Assembly (NCBI GenBank): GCA_016946835.1 | Contig: JACVTC010000025.1 | Location: forward strand, 1,195,001 to 1,232,500 | Direction: 5' to 3' | From: Neocallimastix lanati (nom. inval.) | Lineage: Eukaryota > Neocallimastigomycota > Neocallimastigomycetes > Neocallimastigales > Neocallimastigaceae | DNA length: 37,500 bases | Shown here: piece by piece, positions 1 to 14,215 of the stretch | Numbering within the stretch: the first letter of the stretch is position 1 | How the letters are laid out: every line of letters starts with the position of its first letter | Program-made: the position numbers and the translations under genes | Notes under the pieces: model-generated | What the model was told of the DNA's origin: nothing | Seen by the model: the letters and a program-made list of their open reading frames with translations, nothing else | Database searches by the model: none

Positions 1-7
1 CTGTTAA

Positions 8-607
8 TTAATTATTCATGTTAACACTACTCTTCACATAAAGAAGAGTAAATGGATGAGTAAAGGCTGTTATAGCTCTCATTCCTGTAAAAGTTAAAAC
101 AAATACGTTACAACTCTCTGTTCTCTTTAATGGAATTTCAATAAATGAATTATCCTTAGAATGCACGGAAATTATATTAATATTACTGTTAAGAACAGTG
201 CCTAAATCTGGGTTTTCCCAATAATTTATTTTGGATTTAATCAAGGAGAAATGAATAGAAATATTATGTTTGTTATAAAAATCAAATATTTCTTTAAAGG
301 AAATAGGAAATATTACTTTTCCTCGGGATAACATTTCATCATTGTAGGTCAAACGGGCTATGTTGTTAATTTCCCAATATTTCTTTTGTGAATTAAATCG
401 ATCAATAAACGTTTCTGTATCCTTATCTACATTAGAAAACGTAAAATCAGGTGGCATTAAATGTACTATATGACAAGAATTCAGCGCTGCTTCTAAATCA
501 TTCCAATAATTATTTATATCATTACTTGTTAATTTGTTAGCATTCTTCTTTTTAGCCTTGTTTCTTCTTTTTTTTTTCTTATTATTTATTGTTCTTGCGG
601 TATTCAT
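8..607 (-). CDS. Hypothetical basic protein, 199 aa
   Basis: This is a single uninterrupted reading frame from ATG at 607-605 to TAA at 10-8, giving 199 residues. I do not recognise the family. The first 25 residues are strongly basic, with Lys/Arg/Asn runs such as KKKKRRNKAKKK, which could be a nuclear or nucleolar targeting segment or an RNA-binding tail. The remainder (about residues 30-199) has ordinary globular composition, with aromatic-rich stretches such as NYWNDLEAAL and FKEIFDFYNKHN and no obvious transmembrane segment or signal peptide. G/C content is visibly higher than in the flanking DNA and Asn is less dominant than in low-complexity ORFs, so it is probably a real gene. A T-tract followed by an A-tract lies immediately upstream (about 611-644). 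Further exons beyond the window edge cannot be excluded, but the frame is closed by its own stop. Confidence 0.6.
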   Translation of the reverse strand: MNTARTINNKKKKRRNKAKKKNANKLTSNDINNYWNDLEAALNSCHIVHLMPPDFTFSNVDKDTETFIDRFNSQKKYWEINNIARLTYNDEMLSRGKVIFPISFKEIFDFYNKHNISIHFSLIKSKINYWENPDLGTVLNSNINIISVHSKDNSFIEIPLKRTESCNVFVLTFTGMRAITAFTHPFTLLYVKSSVNMNN

Positions 608-608
608 T

Positions 609-644
<36 letters not shown>

Positions 645-662
645 GTCTTACAATCTTTTAGA

Positions 663-693
<31 letters not shown>

Positions 694-1062
694 TTTATTA
701 TTTTTATTAATTATTAATTCATATATATATATATATATATATTTTATTTTATTTTATTTTTATTTATTTCTTAAAGTGATTAATTTTCATTTCTTTTATA
801 TTTTTTTTAAAAAAATTCTTTTAATGTAAAATGGCCACTTTTTCCTATTTAAATTTTTCGATAAAAAAAAAAAAAGTTTAATTAGTATAAAAATGTATTA
901 TTTATAAATTAGGCATTTTCAATTAGTATAATACAGACTTTTAATGGACATTGAATATTCACTATTTATTTAAATTTCTATCTAAAAAAATTTTTTTTTA
1001 TTGTCATAAAAAAGAGGATACTTACATTATCAATTATAGAAAATTAATCAAAGAGAATTATT

Positions 1063-1093
<31 letters not shown>

Positions 1094-1535
1094 TGTGATT
1101 TATATCTAAATCCTATAATAAAATACATTTAAATTCATATAATAATAATTAAATAATAATAATAATGTAATAATGTAATATTGTACAAAATTTATATTTG
1201 TTAATAATGTAAAGTTAAATTTTTTTTTTTTTTTTTTTTGATGAAAAATATATATTTAATATTTTTAGAAGTAAAATTAACAAATAATGGTGAACATGAC
1301 TGCTTGTTATAATTTTTAAATATATTTGTACTACTTTTTTATAAAAAAAAATATAAAAAAATTTCCCCCATACAATTCAATATATATATATATTATATAA
1401 TATATATAATATTTTTTTTTTTTAATCCAATTTTTATAAAATTTTCATTTAATTAAATTTAAATCATATAATAAATATTCCTAGAACAAGAAAGAATAAA
1501 TTATATATAAAATATATCTAAAAATATATTAAATA

Positions 1536-1569
<34 letters not shown>

Positions 1570-2494
1570 TTTCTGTATTTTAATAAATATTTTATATAAT
1601 TATTTAAATATAAAATTTTGTACATATCTAAATAAACTAAATAAATGGTTTTTTACATAAAAAATTAAAAATGACAGGTTGTCAATATTGATTTCTTCTT
1701 AATTATTTTTATTTTATTTTATTATATATATATATATATTTTGTTAAATATTAGTAAATAAAATAATAAATTATATTTTAATTTTGTTTACAAATATTTA
1801 TAGTCTTTAAAATTAATATTATTATTATTAATGCATTACTTTTTTTTTTTTTTATATTTTCTTATTTCTTTTTTTTTTTTTATGATTTTTTACTAAAGTG
1901 TAATAATTAAATAATATTTAATTATTTAATTATAAATATATATATATATATATATGCATTCATTAGAGATATTGAATGATAAATATTAAAATTATTAAAT
2001 TTATATAATAAAAATATGCTTTATTAATAAAGAAAAGTAAAATTATTAAACATTATGAAAAGTAAAGAAATTAATATGATATATATATAAAACTAATATC
2101 AAAATAAAATTTTAAGTTTACAAACTTTAAGTTTACTACTATATTACAAATTTTTTTTTAAATGAAATAGTAAACTTTATATTTATGTCATTGTATAAAA
2201 AAAAAAAAAAATATTATTATTAAATTTTAATATATTTTATTAAACAAATGTTCATAATTACTTTTTTGTTTTATTTATTATTTTATTTTATTTTATGTTA
2301 TTTTATTTTATTTATTTTTATGATTTTATAAATATAAAAGTAATTATTGTCCTTTTTCATGAACTAAATAATTCTTTATCATGATGATATATATCTGTTA
2401 TGACTGTATTTTAGTTTTAAGTTTAATTTTTTTTTCTTTTAATTAAAATTTTTAAAGTTTTAAATTTGATTCCATACAATTCTGAATTATTAAA

Positions 2495-2530
<36 letters not shown>

Positions 2531-2876
2531 TATTATTATTATTATTGTTGTTATTATTGTCATTATTTTTTTGTTTTTTATTTTTTCCTTTCTTTATTTT
2601 TCTATTAATTATTTAATTATTATATTATTTTATTTTATTTTATTTCGCTTTTTTAACTTCTGAAAGATATAATTTTCATTGTTTTTTTTTTTTTTACTTT
2701 TTTAAGACTTCATATTTAATGCAATCATAAAAAATAAAAAGAAAATAAAAATAAAAGAAGAAAAAAAAAAAAAATATATAGATTTATATATATATATATT
2801 TAATAGATATTAATCATAAAATAATTATGATTAAATTTAGTCTAATTTATTAGTTTAAAATATATAAAATTAGAAT

Positions 2877-2917
<41 letters not shown>

Positions 2918-2987
2918 CATTTAAAATATTAACTATAAAAAAAAAGTAATTAAGAGTAAAAAAAAAAAAAAAAAAAACGTTATAATA
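608..2987. other. AT-rich intergenic region
   Basis: I see no gene in this 2.4 kb stretch between the divergent hypothetical gene and the first mannosyltransferase. It is almost pure A/T with short TA dinucleotide runs, an ATT microsatellite near 664-690, and poly-T tracts near 2496-2528 and 2880-2917. The poly-T tract of about 38 bases ends roughly 70 bp before the ATG at 2988. Such tracts are common near promoters in AT-rich fungi, but a promoter role here is only a guess. Confidence 0.6.
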
Positions 2988-4634
2988 ATGAAAGGACTTA
3001 AATTAAGAATAAGGATAAGAAGAAAATATGTATATTTTTCTATCATACTCTCTCTCATTTTATATTTTACTTTTTCTTCAAAATTAGGTTCCTATAAAAA
3101 TGACATTCCCAACACGATTAAAACTGAAAAAAAGGAAGAAGATCCAATGATAATCAATGAGGATGAAAAATTTCAATTGGATAATAAATTGGTGAATCTC
3201 TTATTAAATGATACCATTAAAATTAAAAATGGAAACGAAAAAATTAATAGTATGGTTAAAAAAATGATATTGGATATGATGGAAAAACCATTAGCAGCAG
3301 ATGATTTTGAGGAATTGAGAAAGAGAGAAGAATTTCATACCACTTTATGGAATATGGAATTTGGACAGCTAAATTTAAAGGAAGATCCTACTGAATTAAC
3401 TAAATATAAGAGGAAACTCCTTGAAGAATCTTCATTTCTTTCACAGAAACATAAAAATGATTTAGATGGAAATAAGAAAACATTATCCATTCTTCATCAA
3501 TCCTTATACCCATGGCTTTATGGCTACCGTTATCATTCCTTCAGTGATATCATATCTTCCTCTAATGGAAGAGGAATCGTGTTATGTACCGGAAATCATC
3601 ATTTTAAGTATGCCAGAAGTACTATAGATATCATTCGTCATATACTGAATTCAGAACTTCCAATAGAAGTATTCTATTATGGTGAAGCCGATTTATCAAC
3701 AAGAAATCGTGAAATTCTTAAAGGGTATGAGAATGTATATCTCTCAGATATTACGACTTACTTCGATAATTCCATTGTGGATATCTCAAGTTGGGCTATT
3801 AAACCGTTTTCTATTTTGGCATCTCGTTTTGAAGAGGTTATTTTAATGGATGCCGATGCCTTGTACCTACGCGATCCTATTGAACTTTTTAAAGAGCGAG
3901 GCTATCAAGAGAAGGGAACCCTATTTTTCAGAGATCGTACTCTTTTCCCAGGAGCCAATGCCGCCTCTAAATGGCTAAAATCATGGATGGTCAATCCATT
4001 ACCCGAAACTCAGGAGTTACGATTTTGGAAGGAACGAACGGAACATGAAATGGATTCCAGTACGGTGGTGATCCACAAAACGAAAACGATCTTAGGGCTA
4101 CTAAATGTATGTAAGTTAAATGAACGAGTCATTCGACAAGATGTGGTTTATCGAAAAGTATATGGTGATAAGGAAACCTTTTGGATTGGATTTGACATGG
4201 CACGTCAGCCCTACTATATGAGTAAGAAACCGTGTGCCTTTGCAGGAGAAATTGTAGATGAAAGTTCCAGTTCCAATTCAGAAGATAAGAAGCTGTGTGG
4301 ACATACCTCACACACCTTAGAAAATGGAAAATTAATTTTTTGGAATGGTCATTTAATTAAAGATAAAAATATTGGCATGTATGCCAATGAATTAATAAAA
4401 TTTGAAGCGTATACCTTAGAAGACAATGATAAAGATTGGTCAATCAATCTTGCCTGTCTAGATTTACACGAAAACAGTAAATTAAATTATTTTGATGAAG
4501 AGGAGCTAAGAGTGTATAATGAAATAATGAAAAGGGAAAATGATCAACATTTTGTTGCCACTGAAATAAAGAAAAGAAAAAAGAACAGAACCTCTAAAGT
4601 ATTAAATGAAAATGAAAAAAATGAAAAAAAATAA
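2988..4634 (+). CDS. MNN1-like alpha-1,3-mannosyltransferase (GT71), copy 1
   Basis: This is an intronless 548-aa type II membrane protein. A short basic cytoplasmic tail (residues 1-13, rich in Arg/Lys) precedes a single hydrophobic anchor at about 14-31, then a charged stem to about residue 80 and a lumenal catalytic domain. Within it, GRGIVLCTGN (about residue 195), a DxD motif in MDADALYLRDP (D288 and D290) and the conserved block WLKSW...LPET...LRFW match the fungal mannosyltransferase family Mannosyl_trans3/GT71, represented by yeast Mnn1. Family members use GDP-mannose and a metal bound by DxD to add alpha-1,3-mannose to N- or O-glycans in the Golgi. The start is chosen because it directly precedes the anchor. 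The tail after residue 520 is Lys/Asn-rich and probably disordered. A close paralogue lies 2.1 kb downstream on the same strand. Substrate specificity is not deducible from sequence alone. Confidence 0.88.
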   Translation: MKGLKLRIRIRRKYVYFSIILSLILYFTFSSKLGSYKNDIPNTIKTEKKEEDPMIINEDEKFQLDNKLVNLLLNDTIKIKNGNEKINSMVKKMILDMMEKPLAADDFEELRKREEFHTTLWNMEFGQLNLKEDPTELTKYKRKLLEESSFLSQKHKNDLDGNKKTLSILHQSLYPWLYGYRYHSFSDIISSSNGRGIVLCTGNHHFKYARSTIDIIRHILNSELPIEVFYYGEADLSTRNREILKGYENVYLSDITTYFDNSIVDISSWAIKPFSILASRFEEVILMDADALYLRDPIELFKERGYQEKGTLFFRDRTLFPGANAASKWLKSWMVNPLPETQELRFWKERTEHEMDSSTVVIHKTKTILGLLNVCKLNERVIRQDVVYRKVYGDKETFWIGFDMARQPYYMSKKPCAFAGEIVDESSSSNSEDKKLCGHTSHTLENGKLIFWNGHLIKDKNIGMYANELIKFEAYTLEDNDKDWSINLACLDLHENSKLNYFDEEELRVYNEIMKRENDQHFVATEIKKRKKNRTSKVLNENEKNEKK

Positions 4635-4780
4635 AAAAAAAAAAAAAAACTAATATAAAAAGTAACAAACTTAAAAAAAAATAAAGTAATAATAAATAAT
4701 TAATTAATTAAAATATGCAAATAAGCCAATAATAAAAAAAAAAAAAAAAAAAAAGAAAAAGAAAAGAAAAGAAAATAAAG

Positions 4781-4836
<56 letters not shown>

Positions 4837-4903
4837 AGTAAACCAATTAAATAATTAAATACAATAATAAAAAAAAATTAAGTTAAATTAAATAGATACA
4901 AAT

Positions 4904-4947
<44 letters not shown>

Positions 4948-6389
4948 AAAAAGAAAAAAAACTCATATATTACAAGCAAAGGTAAAAAAAAAAATATTCA
5001 TATATTCATATATATACACACATAGAAAAAAAAAATATTAATAAAAAAAAAAAAAAAAATAAAAAGTAAAAAGAAAGAATATATATATATATATACAAAC
5101 ACTTTTAATAATAATACAAAATCTCTAGAAAAGTATATTTAAAATAAAAATAAATTTCATATAAAATCCTAAAATTAAGCCAAAAAAAAAAAAAAAAAAA
5201 AAAATAAAGTAAAACTTCTAATTGATTATAGTTATCAAATAGTATATAATAATTAAAATCTATCTTAATATTTTATAAAAGATATACTTAAAAAGATTAT
5301 CTTTTATAATCCTAATAATATTTTATATTATATTTTATTAATTCGTTTGTTTTTTTTTTAATGCTATTAATAAATACAATTATTTTCGTATATTAAAATT
5401 TGTTAAATAAAATAAAAAAAAAAAAATATAATATATATATACATAATATGATATTTATATAATAAAATATAATAAAATAAAAAAAATAAAAATAAAAAAA
5501 AAAAAAAAAAATTTTTAAAAAATAAATATTATTTTAAATAATAATATTATTATTTAATTAATTAATAAATAAAAATTAATAAATATAATATATATATATA
5601 TTGAAAAACCGAATGTAAAAAAAAAAAAAAATAATAACAATAATGAAATAAACATTTTAATAATAATAATAATAGAAAAAAAAAATTGTTAAAATGAAAA
5701 AAAAAAAAAAAAAAAAGTCTGTCATTGAAAAAAAAAACGTTTATTTAATATACTAGTTCAATATTTTTTAAAGTTTATATTAAAAAAATATTAAATTTTT
5801 ATAAATACTTAAAATTTAATAAAAAAAAAAAAAAAAAAAAAACATGTTATATATACAATAAAAGTGATGTGTACATTTTTTTTTTCTTGTTATTATTTTT
5901 TAAAATTTATTATAATATATCAATATTAATCAATTAAACCATTATATTATCAATATAATGATTTAAAATAATAATAATAATAATATTAATAATATTAATA
6001 ATAATATATATATAGTGATAATATTCTATATGATATAATATTTGGACAACTATATTAAATATATTATACTGATATTATTACAAACCATATTATAATAACT
6101 ATTATCGTATACCATATTTTTTTTTTCCTTACTACTTTTTTTCCTTACTATTTTTTTTTTTTTTTAAATTAATAATTAATGGATCCATTATATGAAAATT
6201 AATAAAAGAAATAGTTTAAAACTCCTTATCATTAAATTAATGGCAACAGATATGATATATAATTCCACTGAAAGTTTAATTAATAATAAAATATAATTAA
6301 AAAAAACCATTTTTGTCAATCTTTTAAATATATATAATTAAATTAACATATTATAATAAATACCAAGAAATTTAATGTTAAGTGGATTT

Positions 6390-6433
<44 letters not shown>

Positions 6434-6735
6434 ACATAAAGATAATTGAAAATATAAGAGAAATTAAAAAAAAAAAAAAAAATTTGATATATGAATAAAT
6501 AAATAAATAAATGATTAGATAGATATAATTTATATTTTATTATATTTGTATATTCAATTTTTAAAAAATATGAGGTTCCTTAAATCTATAAGAAACTATA
6601 AAAACTTTAATTATATAATACATTTATATAAATAAAAAATTTTATTAAATAAATAAATAAATAAATAAAAAAAAAAAAAATAGGAAACATTTTTTTTTTT
6701 TTTTTTTTTAATTTATATAAATAAAGTAATTAACG
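4635..6735. other. AT-rich spacer between the two mannosyltransferase genes
   Basis: No gene is visible. The spacer contains an uninterrupted poly-A tract of about 53 bases (4783-4835), further long A-tracts (about 4917-4945, 5180-5203, 6395-6431), a short CA run near 4902-4914, TA runs, and a small palindromic sequence near 5942-5960 (ATTATATT, 3-base loop, AATATAAT). A T-tract (about 6690-6709) lies just upstream of the next start codon. No remnant of a third mannosyltransferase copy was noticed. Confidence 0.6.
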
Positions 6736-8490
6736 ATGAAGTATATTTATTTTATTCTACGAAAAAAAACAAAATTTATATATTATGTAGTAGTTTCATT
6801 AATTATACTGTCATTAGTATTTTGGAGTTATCTCTTTTTCCAAAGATATAGAGATGAATATAATAAATTTATATTTAGTAATGGTATTCATGAAAACAGT
6901 ATCTCAGAAATTAGTAAGAATAAGACTTCAATAGATATAAAAGATCAAAAAGGACATCATGATGAAAATTTGAATAGTAGTAAGGAAATAGATAGTAAGG
7001 GAATAGATAGTGAAATTGAAGTCAATAATAATGAAAAAGTCATTGAAGAAATTGAAAGAATAATAACGAATGGTAATATTAATGATCAAGAAGATGAAAA
7101 TAGTATTTTATTATTGAAGGAATTATCCAATAAATATAATAATGAAACCATTGAAAATGAGAAGACCCTTGGAAAATGGTTACAGGAATTAATTCTCGAT
7201 CCGCTACAACCCAAAGAATTTATAAAGCTAAGAAAAAGAGAGGAACTTCATACCCAATTATGGGGGTCTATTTTTGGAAAAAACAATACCATAATGAATG
7301 CGGAAGAATTGATAAAATATAAACAAAAATTAATAGAGGAATCAGCCTTTCTCTCCCAGGATCATATCAACAATAGCAATTTACCATTGAATAAAAAGTT
7401 ATTCGCCATGATACATCGGTCTTTATATCCATGGCTGTATGGACACCATTATAACTCCTTAGGTGATATTATTAAGTCGTCCAATGGAAAAGGCATTGTA
7501 ATCTGTGTTGGTAATAAATATATCCGGTATGCCAGTAGTATTATAGATTCACTTCGATATGTGATAGAAACCAAGCTTCCAATTGAAATAATGTATTATG
7601 GAAAGGATGATTTACACCAACACTATATCAATTTTTTTAGAAGATTAAAGGATATATATATCACAGATCTGTCCACTTTTTTTGATAATGATATTGTTGG
7701 AATTAAAGGATGGGCCATCAAGCCATTTGCCGTCTTAGCCTCCCGTTTTGAAGAGGTTATATTAATTGATGCCGATTCGTTCTATCTCAGAGATCCGATT
7801 GAACTCTATGATGAAAAGGGATATCAGGAAAAGGGAACTCTATTTTTCAAAGACAGAACTCTCCATCCTGGATCACATATTGGCATAAAATGGTTAAAAA
7901 GTTGGATGATTGATCCTCTACCGGAAACCAGAGAATTAAGATTTTGGAAGGAAGCGTCACGTCACGAAGTAGAATCCAGTACCGTAGTAATACATAAGAC
8001 GAAGACGCTTCTCGGTCTATTAAATGTATGTAAATTGAATGAAAAAATGATACGTAAGAGTATCATGTATCGAATGGTCCATGGTGATAAAGAAACATTT
8101 TGGATTGGATTTGATATGGCACGACAGTCGTATCACCTCAATCCATTACCCGTTGCATTTGTAGGAGATCTTGTAGAGTTTGATGAAGAGAATAACGGTC
8201 AATCCAGTTGGAATATCTGTGGTCATAATGGTCATTTATTAGAAAAGAATAAATTATTCTTTTGGAATGGTAGTTTAGTAAAAACTAAAATGGAAGTAAT
8301 TTTAGAAGAGGATATCATAAGATTTAGGGGATATGCTATGGAGGGCAAAGATAATACCTGGTCTGATGATTTATTTTGTATGACATTAAAAGATGATCAG
8401 GAAATAACCCCTCTTAGTAATGAAGAGATGGAAATATATGAAGAAATTGTTGAGAGAGGAGAACTTTTAAGTATTATTATACCTCCATAA
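6736..8490 (+). CDS. MNN1-like alpha-1,3-mannosyltransferase (GT71), copy 2
   Basis: This is an intronless 584-aa paralogue of the gene at 2988-4634, in the same orientation. A basic N-terminus (RKKTK) precedes a hydrophobic anchor at about residues 14-36, so it is predicted to be a type II Golgi membrane protein. The stem, to about residue 130, is longer and richer in Asn, Ser and acidic residues than in copy 1 and accounts for the 36-residue length difference. The catalytic domain is highly similar to copy 1: GKGIVICVGN near residue 252, the DxD motif in LIDADSFYLRDP (D345 and D347), WLKSW, LPETRELRFW and GDKETFWIGFDMARQ. All visible catalytic signatures are retained, so both copies look functional. 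The expected role is alpha-1,3-mannose addition from GDP-mannose to glycoproteins; the acceptor is unknown. The end TAA is followed by A-rich sequence. Confidence 0.88.
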   Translation: MKYIYFILRKKTKFIYYVVVSLIILSLVFWSYLFFQRYRDEYNKFIFSNGIHENSISEISKNKTSIDIKDQKGHHDENLNSSKEIDSKGIDSEIEVNNNEKVIEEIERIITNGNINDQEDENSILLLKELSNKYNNETIENEKTLGKWLQELILDPLQPKEFIKLRKREELHTQLWGSIFGKNNTIMNAEELIKYKQKLIEESAFLSQDHINNSNLPLNKKLFAMIHRSLYPWLYGHHYNSLGDIIKSSNGKGIVICVGNKYIRYASSIIDSLRYVIETKLPIEIMYYGKDDLHQHYINFFRRLKDIYITDLSTFFDNDIVGIKGWAIKPFAVLASRFEEVILIDADSFYLRDPIELYDEKGYQEKGTLFFKDRTLHPGSHIGIKWLKSWMIDPLPETRELRFWKEASRHEVESSTVVIHKTKTLLGLLNVCKLNEKMIRKSIMYRMVHGDKETFWIGFDMARQSYHLNPLPVAFVGDLVEFDEENNGQSSWNICGHNGHLLEKNKLFFWNGSLVKTKMEVILEEDIIRFRGYAMEGKDNTWSDDLFCMTLKDDQEITPLSNEEMEIYEEIVERGELLSIIIPP

Positions 8491-8557
8491 AAAAAAAAAA
8501 AAAAAAAAAAAATTAAAAATTAAAAATAGAAATAAAAATAAAAATAAAAAAATAAAA

Positions 8558-8594
<37 letters not shown>

Positions 8595-8625
8595 AATACT
8601 ATTAATTACTATTACAGCTACAAGT

Positions 8626-8628
<3 letters not shown>

Positions 8629-8695
<67 letters not shown>
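8629..8695. repeat. AAT trinucleotide microsatellite
   Basis: About 22 uninterrupted AAT units lie downstream of the second mannosyltransferase gene. The run is non-coding. Confidence 0.9.
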
Positions 8696-8699
<4 letters not shown>

Positions 8700-8809
8700 T
8701 AAAATTAAAATTAAAATAATGATAATAAAATAGTAAAAATAAATTATTTGATTTAGGAACTATTAACATAAAAATTCTATTACTTCAATAAATAAAAATT
8801 TTTAATTAT

Positions 8810-8846
<37 letters not shown>

Positions 8847-9254
8847 TCTATATTAATTATTATATAATAAATTATCAAGTAAATTATAATAATATAATAA
8901 TTATATAAAAATTACTTATATAAAAATGAATAGAATCATTATCTAAAAATATATAATTGAGAAAAATATATTAAAAAATAAAATGTTTTTATATAATTTT
9001 ATAGTAATATAATGTAATTATTCTTTTTTTTTTTTTTTTTTATTTTTTTTTTTATTTTTATTTTTATTTTAATTTTCTATCAATTATAAATTTTTATAAT
9101 GTATATCTATTTTTAAAGGAATAGTTAACATAAAAATAATATGAAATTTGTACTGTCCATTAACTATATAATTTAATATAAAATTTTCATAAATATGAAG
9201 ACTTATTATAGAAAGTTTGAATATATTTTTTATTATATAATTGAATTTTTTTTA

Positions 9255-9470
9255 TTTTTTTTTTTCTTTATATTTTATGTATGTATATATATATTTATTT
9301 TTTATTTTTAATTTTATTTTTCTTTATATTTTATGTGTATATATATATATATATTAATTTTTTTTTTTTAATTTTTTTTTCTTTATATTTAATGTGTATA
9401 TATATATTTATTTTTTTTTTTTTTTAATTTTTTTTTCTTTATATTTTATGTATATATATATATATTGATT
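9255..9470. repeat. Four-copy minisatellite, unit about 56-59 bp
   Basis: The module CTTTATATTTTATGTGTATA (with small variants), followed by a TA run and a T/A-rich stretch, recurs with its first base at 9266, 9322, 9381 and 9437. The spacing is 56, 59 and 56 bp. The array lies about 150 bp beyond the stop codon of the pectinesterase relic. Confidence 0.75.
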
Positions 9471-9624
9471 TTTATTTTTAATTTCTTTATTTTTTTTTTT
9501 TTTTTATTTTTTAATTTTTATTTTTTTATTTTTATTTTTATTTTTTTATTTTTTTATTTTTTTTATTTTTTTATTTTTTTTTTGTTTTCATTTGAAATAT
9601 ACACTATTAGTAGCATAGGAAAGA

Positions 9625-11207
<1,583 letters not shown>

Positions 11208-12400
11208 CTTACAATTTCTACAAAAGAATTTTTTTTTTTTAAGTAATAAAATTATTAATTTAAATTTTTATATTTATTTTTATATTTCTAATATATATAT
11301 ATTATACTTTATTATTATTTAAAAAAAAAAAAAAAAAAAAAAAAAGATGAATTTTGAGATATTTATATGTTTAATTTTATTTATTTATCTATTTTTATTT
11401 ATAAAATAATAATAATAATATTATTATTATTATTACTATTATTAATAAATAAATAAATATCACTTTTTAAGAAAAATAAATAGTTTTTCAATTACCTATA
11501 AAAATTAGAACGAAACTTTAAAATATAATTTTTATTAAAAAAAATATGAAATGAATTTTCATTTTTTAATGTAATTATAAAATCATATAAATAATGAAAT
11601 TCTATAATACAATTTTTCTTTTTTTTTTTTTTTTAATATTGTTATAAATCTTATTTGATTGATATTTTAATATTATTTAATATTATAATTCATCAATTAC
11701 TGTTTAAGAGAGTTAATAGGTAATATTTTTTTTTTTTTTTCTTTTTTTTTTTTTTTGGAAAAATTTTATCAATGGGAAAAAATAAAATAAAATAAATAAA
11801 TAATTTTTTTTTACAATAAACTCAATTTTTTTAATTTATTTAAATAAAAAATGGAAATCCAAAATTTGATTTTTCTTAACGACAATCATGTATTTTGCTG
11901 TTTATTTTTATTTTATTTTATTTTTATTTTATTTTATTATTATTATTTTATTTTATTTACTGTAAATTATATATAAAGGATTACTACAATTATTCAAGGC
12001 AATACTTTCAATTAAAACTAAATCAATATTTTTAACATGATTTTTTTTATTTATTTTATTAAAAAGTGATAGTATTATTATCATCATTCTTTAATTTCTA
12101 GAAAAAAAAAAAAAAAAAAAAAAAAAAACTGTTTAATAGGACAATAAAATTATTATTAATAAATATTTATTTATGTTTATTCTTCAAAGTTTTTTTTTTT
12201 TATTTTTTATATTTTTTATTCAGTAAAATATAATAACTATATTGAGAAAATTTTTTTACTATTATCTCTTATTTATTAATAATATTTGTGTAATAATATA
12301 ATACATAATTAAAATAAAATTTATTATAATTTATACTGCTTCTGGATATTGTTATTATCTTTCATACATTTAAATTTATTTCAAAAATCAATAATAAAAT

Positions 12401-12435
<35 letters not shown>

Positions 12436-13848
12436 TTTAATATAAAAAAATATTTTATGAAAATTATTTAATATATGTTTAAAAATATATATATATTCCA
12501 TATAAAACTCAGAGTATAGAATTACATAAAAAAGATTGTTTATAATAGTAACAAAATAATAAAAGAAGTAACATAAAAATAAATTTAAATAAAAAAATAA
12601 AATAAAATGAAATAAAATGAAATAAAAAAGATTAAAAGTTTATCCAATTTTTTTATGTGGTAAATGAGTTAAAACTTTATTTTATAAAAAAAATTTAATT
12701 AAAAAGGAAAAATATAAATAGATATAAATCAACAAAATATAATTTTATTTCAATAGATTTATTTTACCAATTGATACTTTTTTTTTTATTATTATTATTA
12801 TTATTTTTAAAAAAGAAACAATAAAATGATTATTATTATTATTGTTCAGTTGTTTTATTTTCCAAATAAAATAATAAAATTATACAGAAAACTTTATTAA
12901 AATATTTTAACTAATATTTTTTTATTTTTCTTAAAAAAAAAATCATTCTTAAGATTATTAAAAATATATATATATATTTATTCGATATTGCTGAATAATA
13001 TGTAATGCAATTTTTAAAGTAGATTAAAAATAAATGTTTATAAATAACTTACATCTAATATATATATATATTATATTATACAATTTATTTACATAAATAT
13101 TAAAAGAATTTATTTTTAAACATAAATACATATTAGAAAATAACAATTATATAAATATATATTTAATATTATAAAAAAATGTTTTACTGAAAAGAATATT
13201 GCTTAACTCATTACTATATATGTTAATCTTTATATGTACGTATAAATATAGATTAATTGATAAATAAATATATATATTATATATTTTATAAATAAATTTT
13301 ATAATTATTTTATATAAATTTACTTTATTGTGTTAGTTCAATATAAATATTTTATATTATATTAACTAATAAAATATAAAAATATGTATATATATTTAAA
13401 ATTCCGAAGATATTAAATTATTATAGCAAAGATGATGAACAATAAAAAAAAATTTTTTTATTATTTTAGTACAATATTATTTTGGTTATTTTTATTTTTT
13501 TTTTTTTTTTTTTTTAATATTTTATTATTAAAAAAATTAATAAATTTATATTTATAATTTTATATATAAATGAAAAAATAAAAAAAGAAATTATTTATAT
13601 AAAAAAAAAAAAAATTCAAAATGTATTAAATTATTATAATAGTAGGAATGAATAATATATAAAAAGAAAAAAAAAAAAGAAAAATAATAATATATTTATA
13701 ATAATTATAATTTAAAAAAAAAAAAAATTATATATAAATATTTACATAAAAAATATAAATATTAATCTTTTCTGTTTCTTTAATAGAAAAAACGTTAATT
13801 ACAAAATATTTATTTATAGAATATATATAAAAAAAAGAATAGTAATAT

Positions 13849-13890
<42 letters not shown>

Positions 13891-14215
13891 TATAATATAA
13901 TAAAAAAGTTTATATATATATTTAAATAATTTTTTTTTAAAAAAAAAAAAAAAATATTAAAATATATATATTATTAAGAAAAAAATATTTATGCTATTCA
14001 GATATTCAAGGGATAAAAATAAATTTAATATATACATATATATATATAATTTAAATATTATTAATACATATACATATATATATATTTTATATATATATAT
14101 TTTTTTCCTTTTGTTCTAAAATGTGATATTTCATATATATCCCTTTTATTTTTTTTTTATTTTTATCATTTCTTTTTGATGATGAGGTTGTTGTTATTAG
14201 TTGGTTGGTTGTTGC
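11208..14215. other. AT-rich intergenic region
   Basis: I see no gene in these 3.0 kb. They lie between the start of the pectinesterase relic and the 3' end of the DUF4874/DUF4832 gene. The sequence is A/T homopolymers, TA runs (for example near 12414-12436) and short ATT runs. No tRNA-like or GC-rich island stands out. Confidence 0.6.

Larger units (their letters stand above)
8491..9624. other. AT-rich convergent intergenic region
   Basis: No gene is seen between the 3' ends of the second mannosyltransferase and the pectinesterase relic, which converge here. It holds a long A-tract (about 8560-8592), an AAT microsatellite, TA repeats (about 8813-8842), a four-copy minisatellite (about 9260-9470) and T-rich sequence up to about 9580. 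Confidence 0.6.

Noticed and set aside
2466-2663. 65-codon open frame of Phe/Ile/Leu
   Set aside because: It is a translation of poly-T and ATT runs and lacks a normal amino-acid mixture; no ATG start is needed for it to appear.
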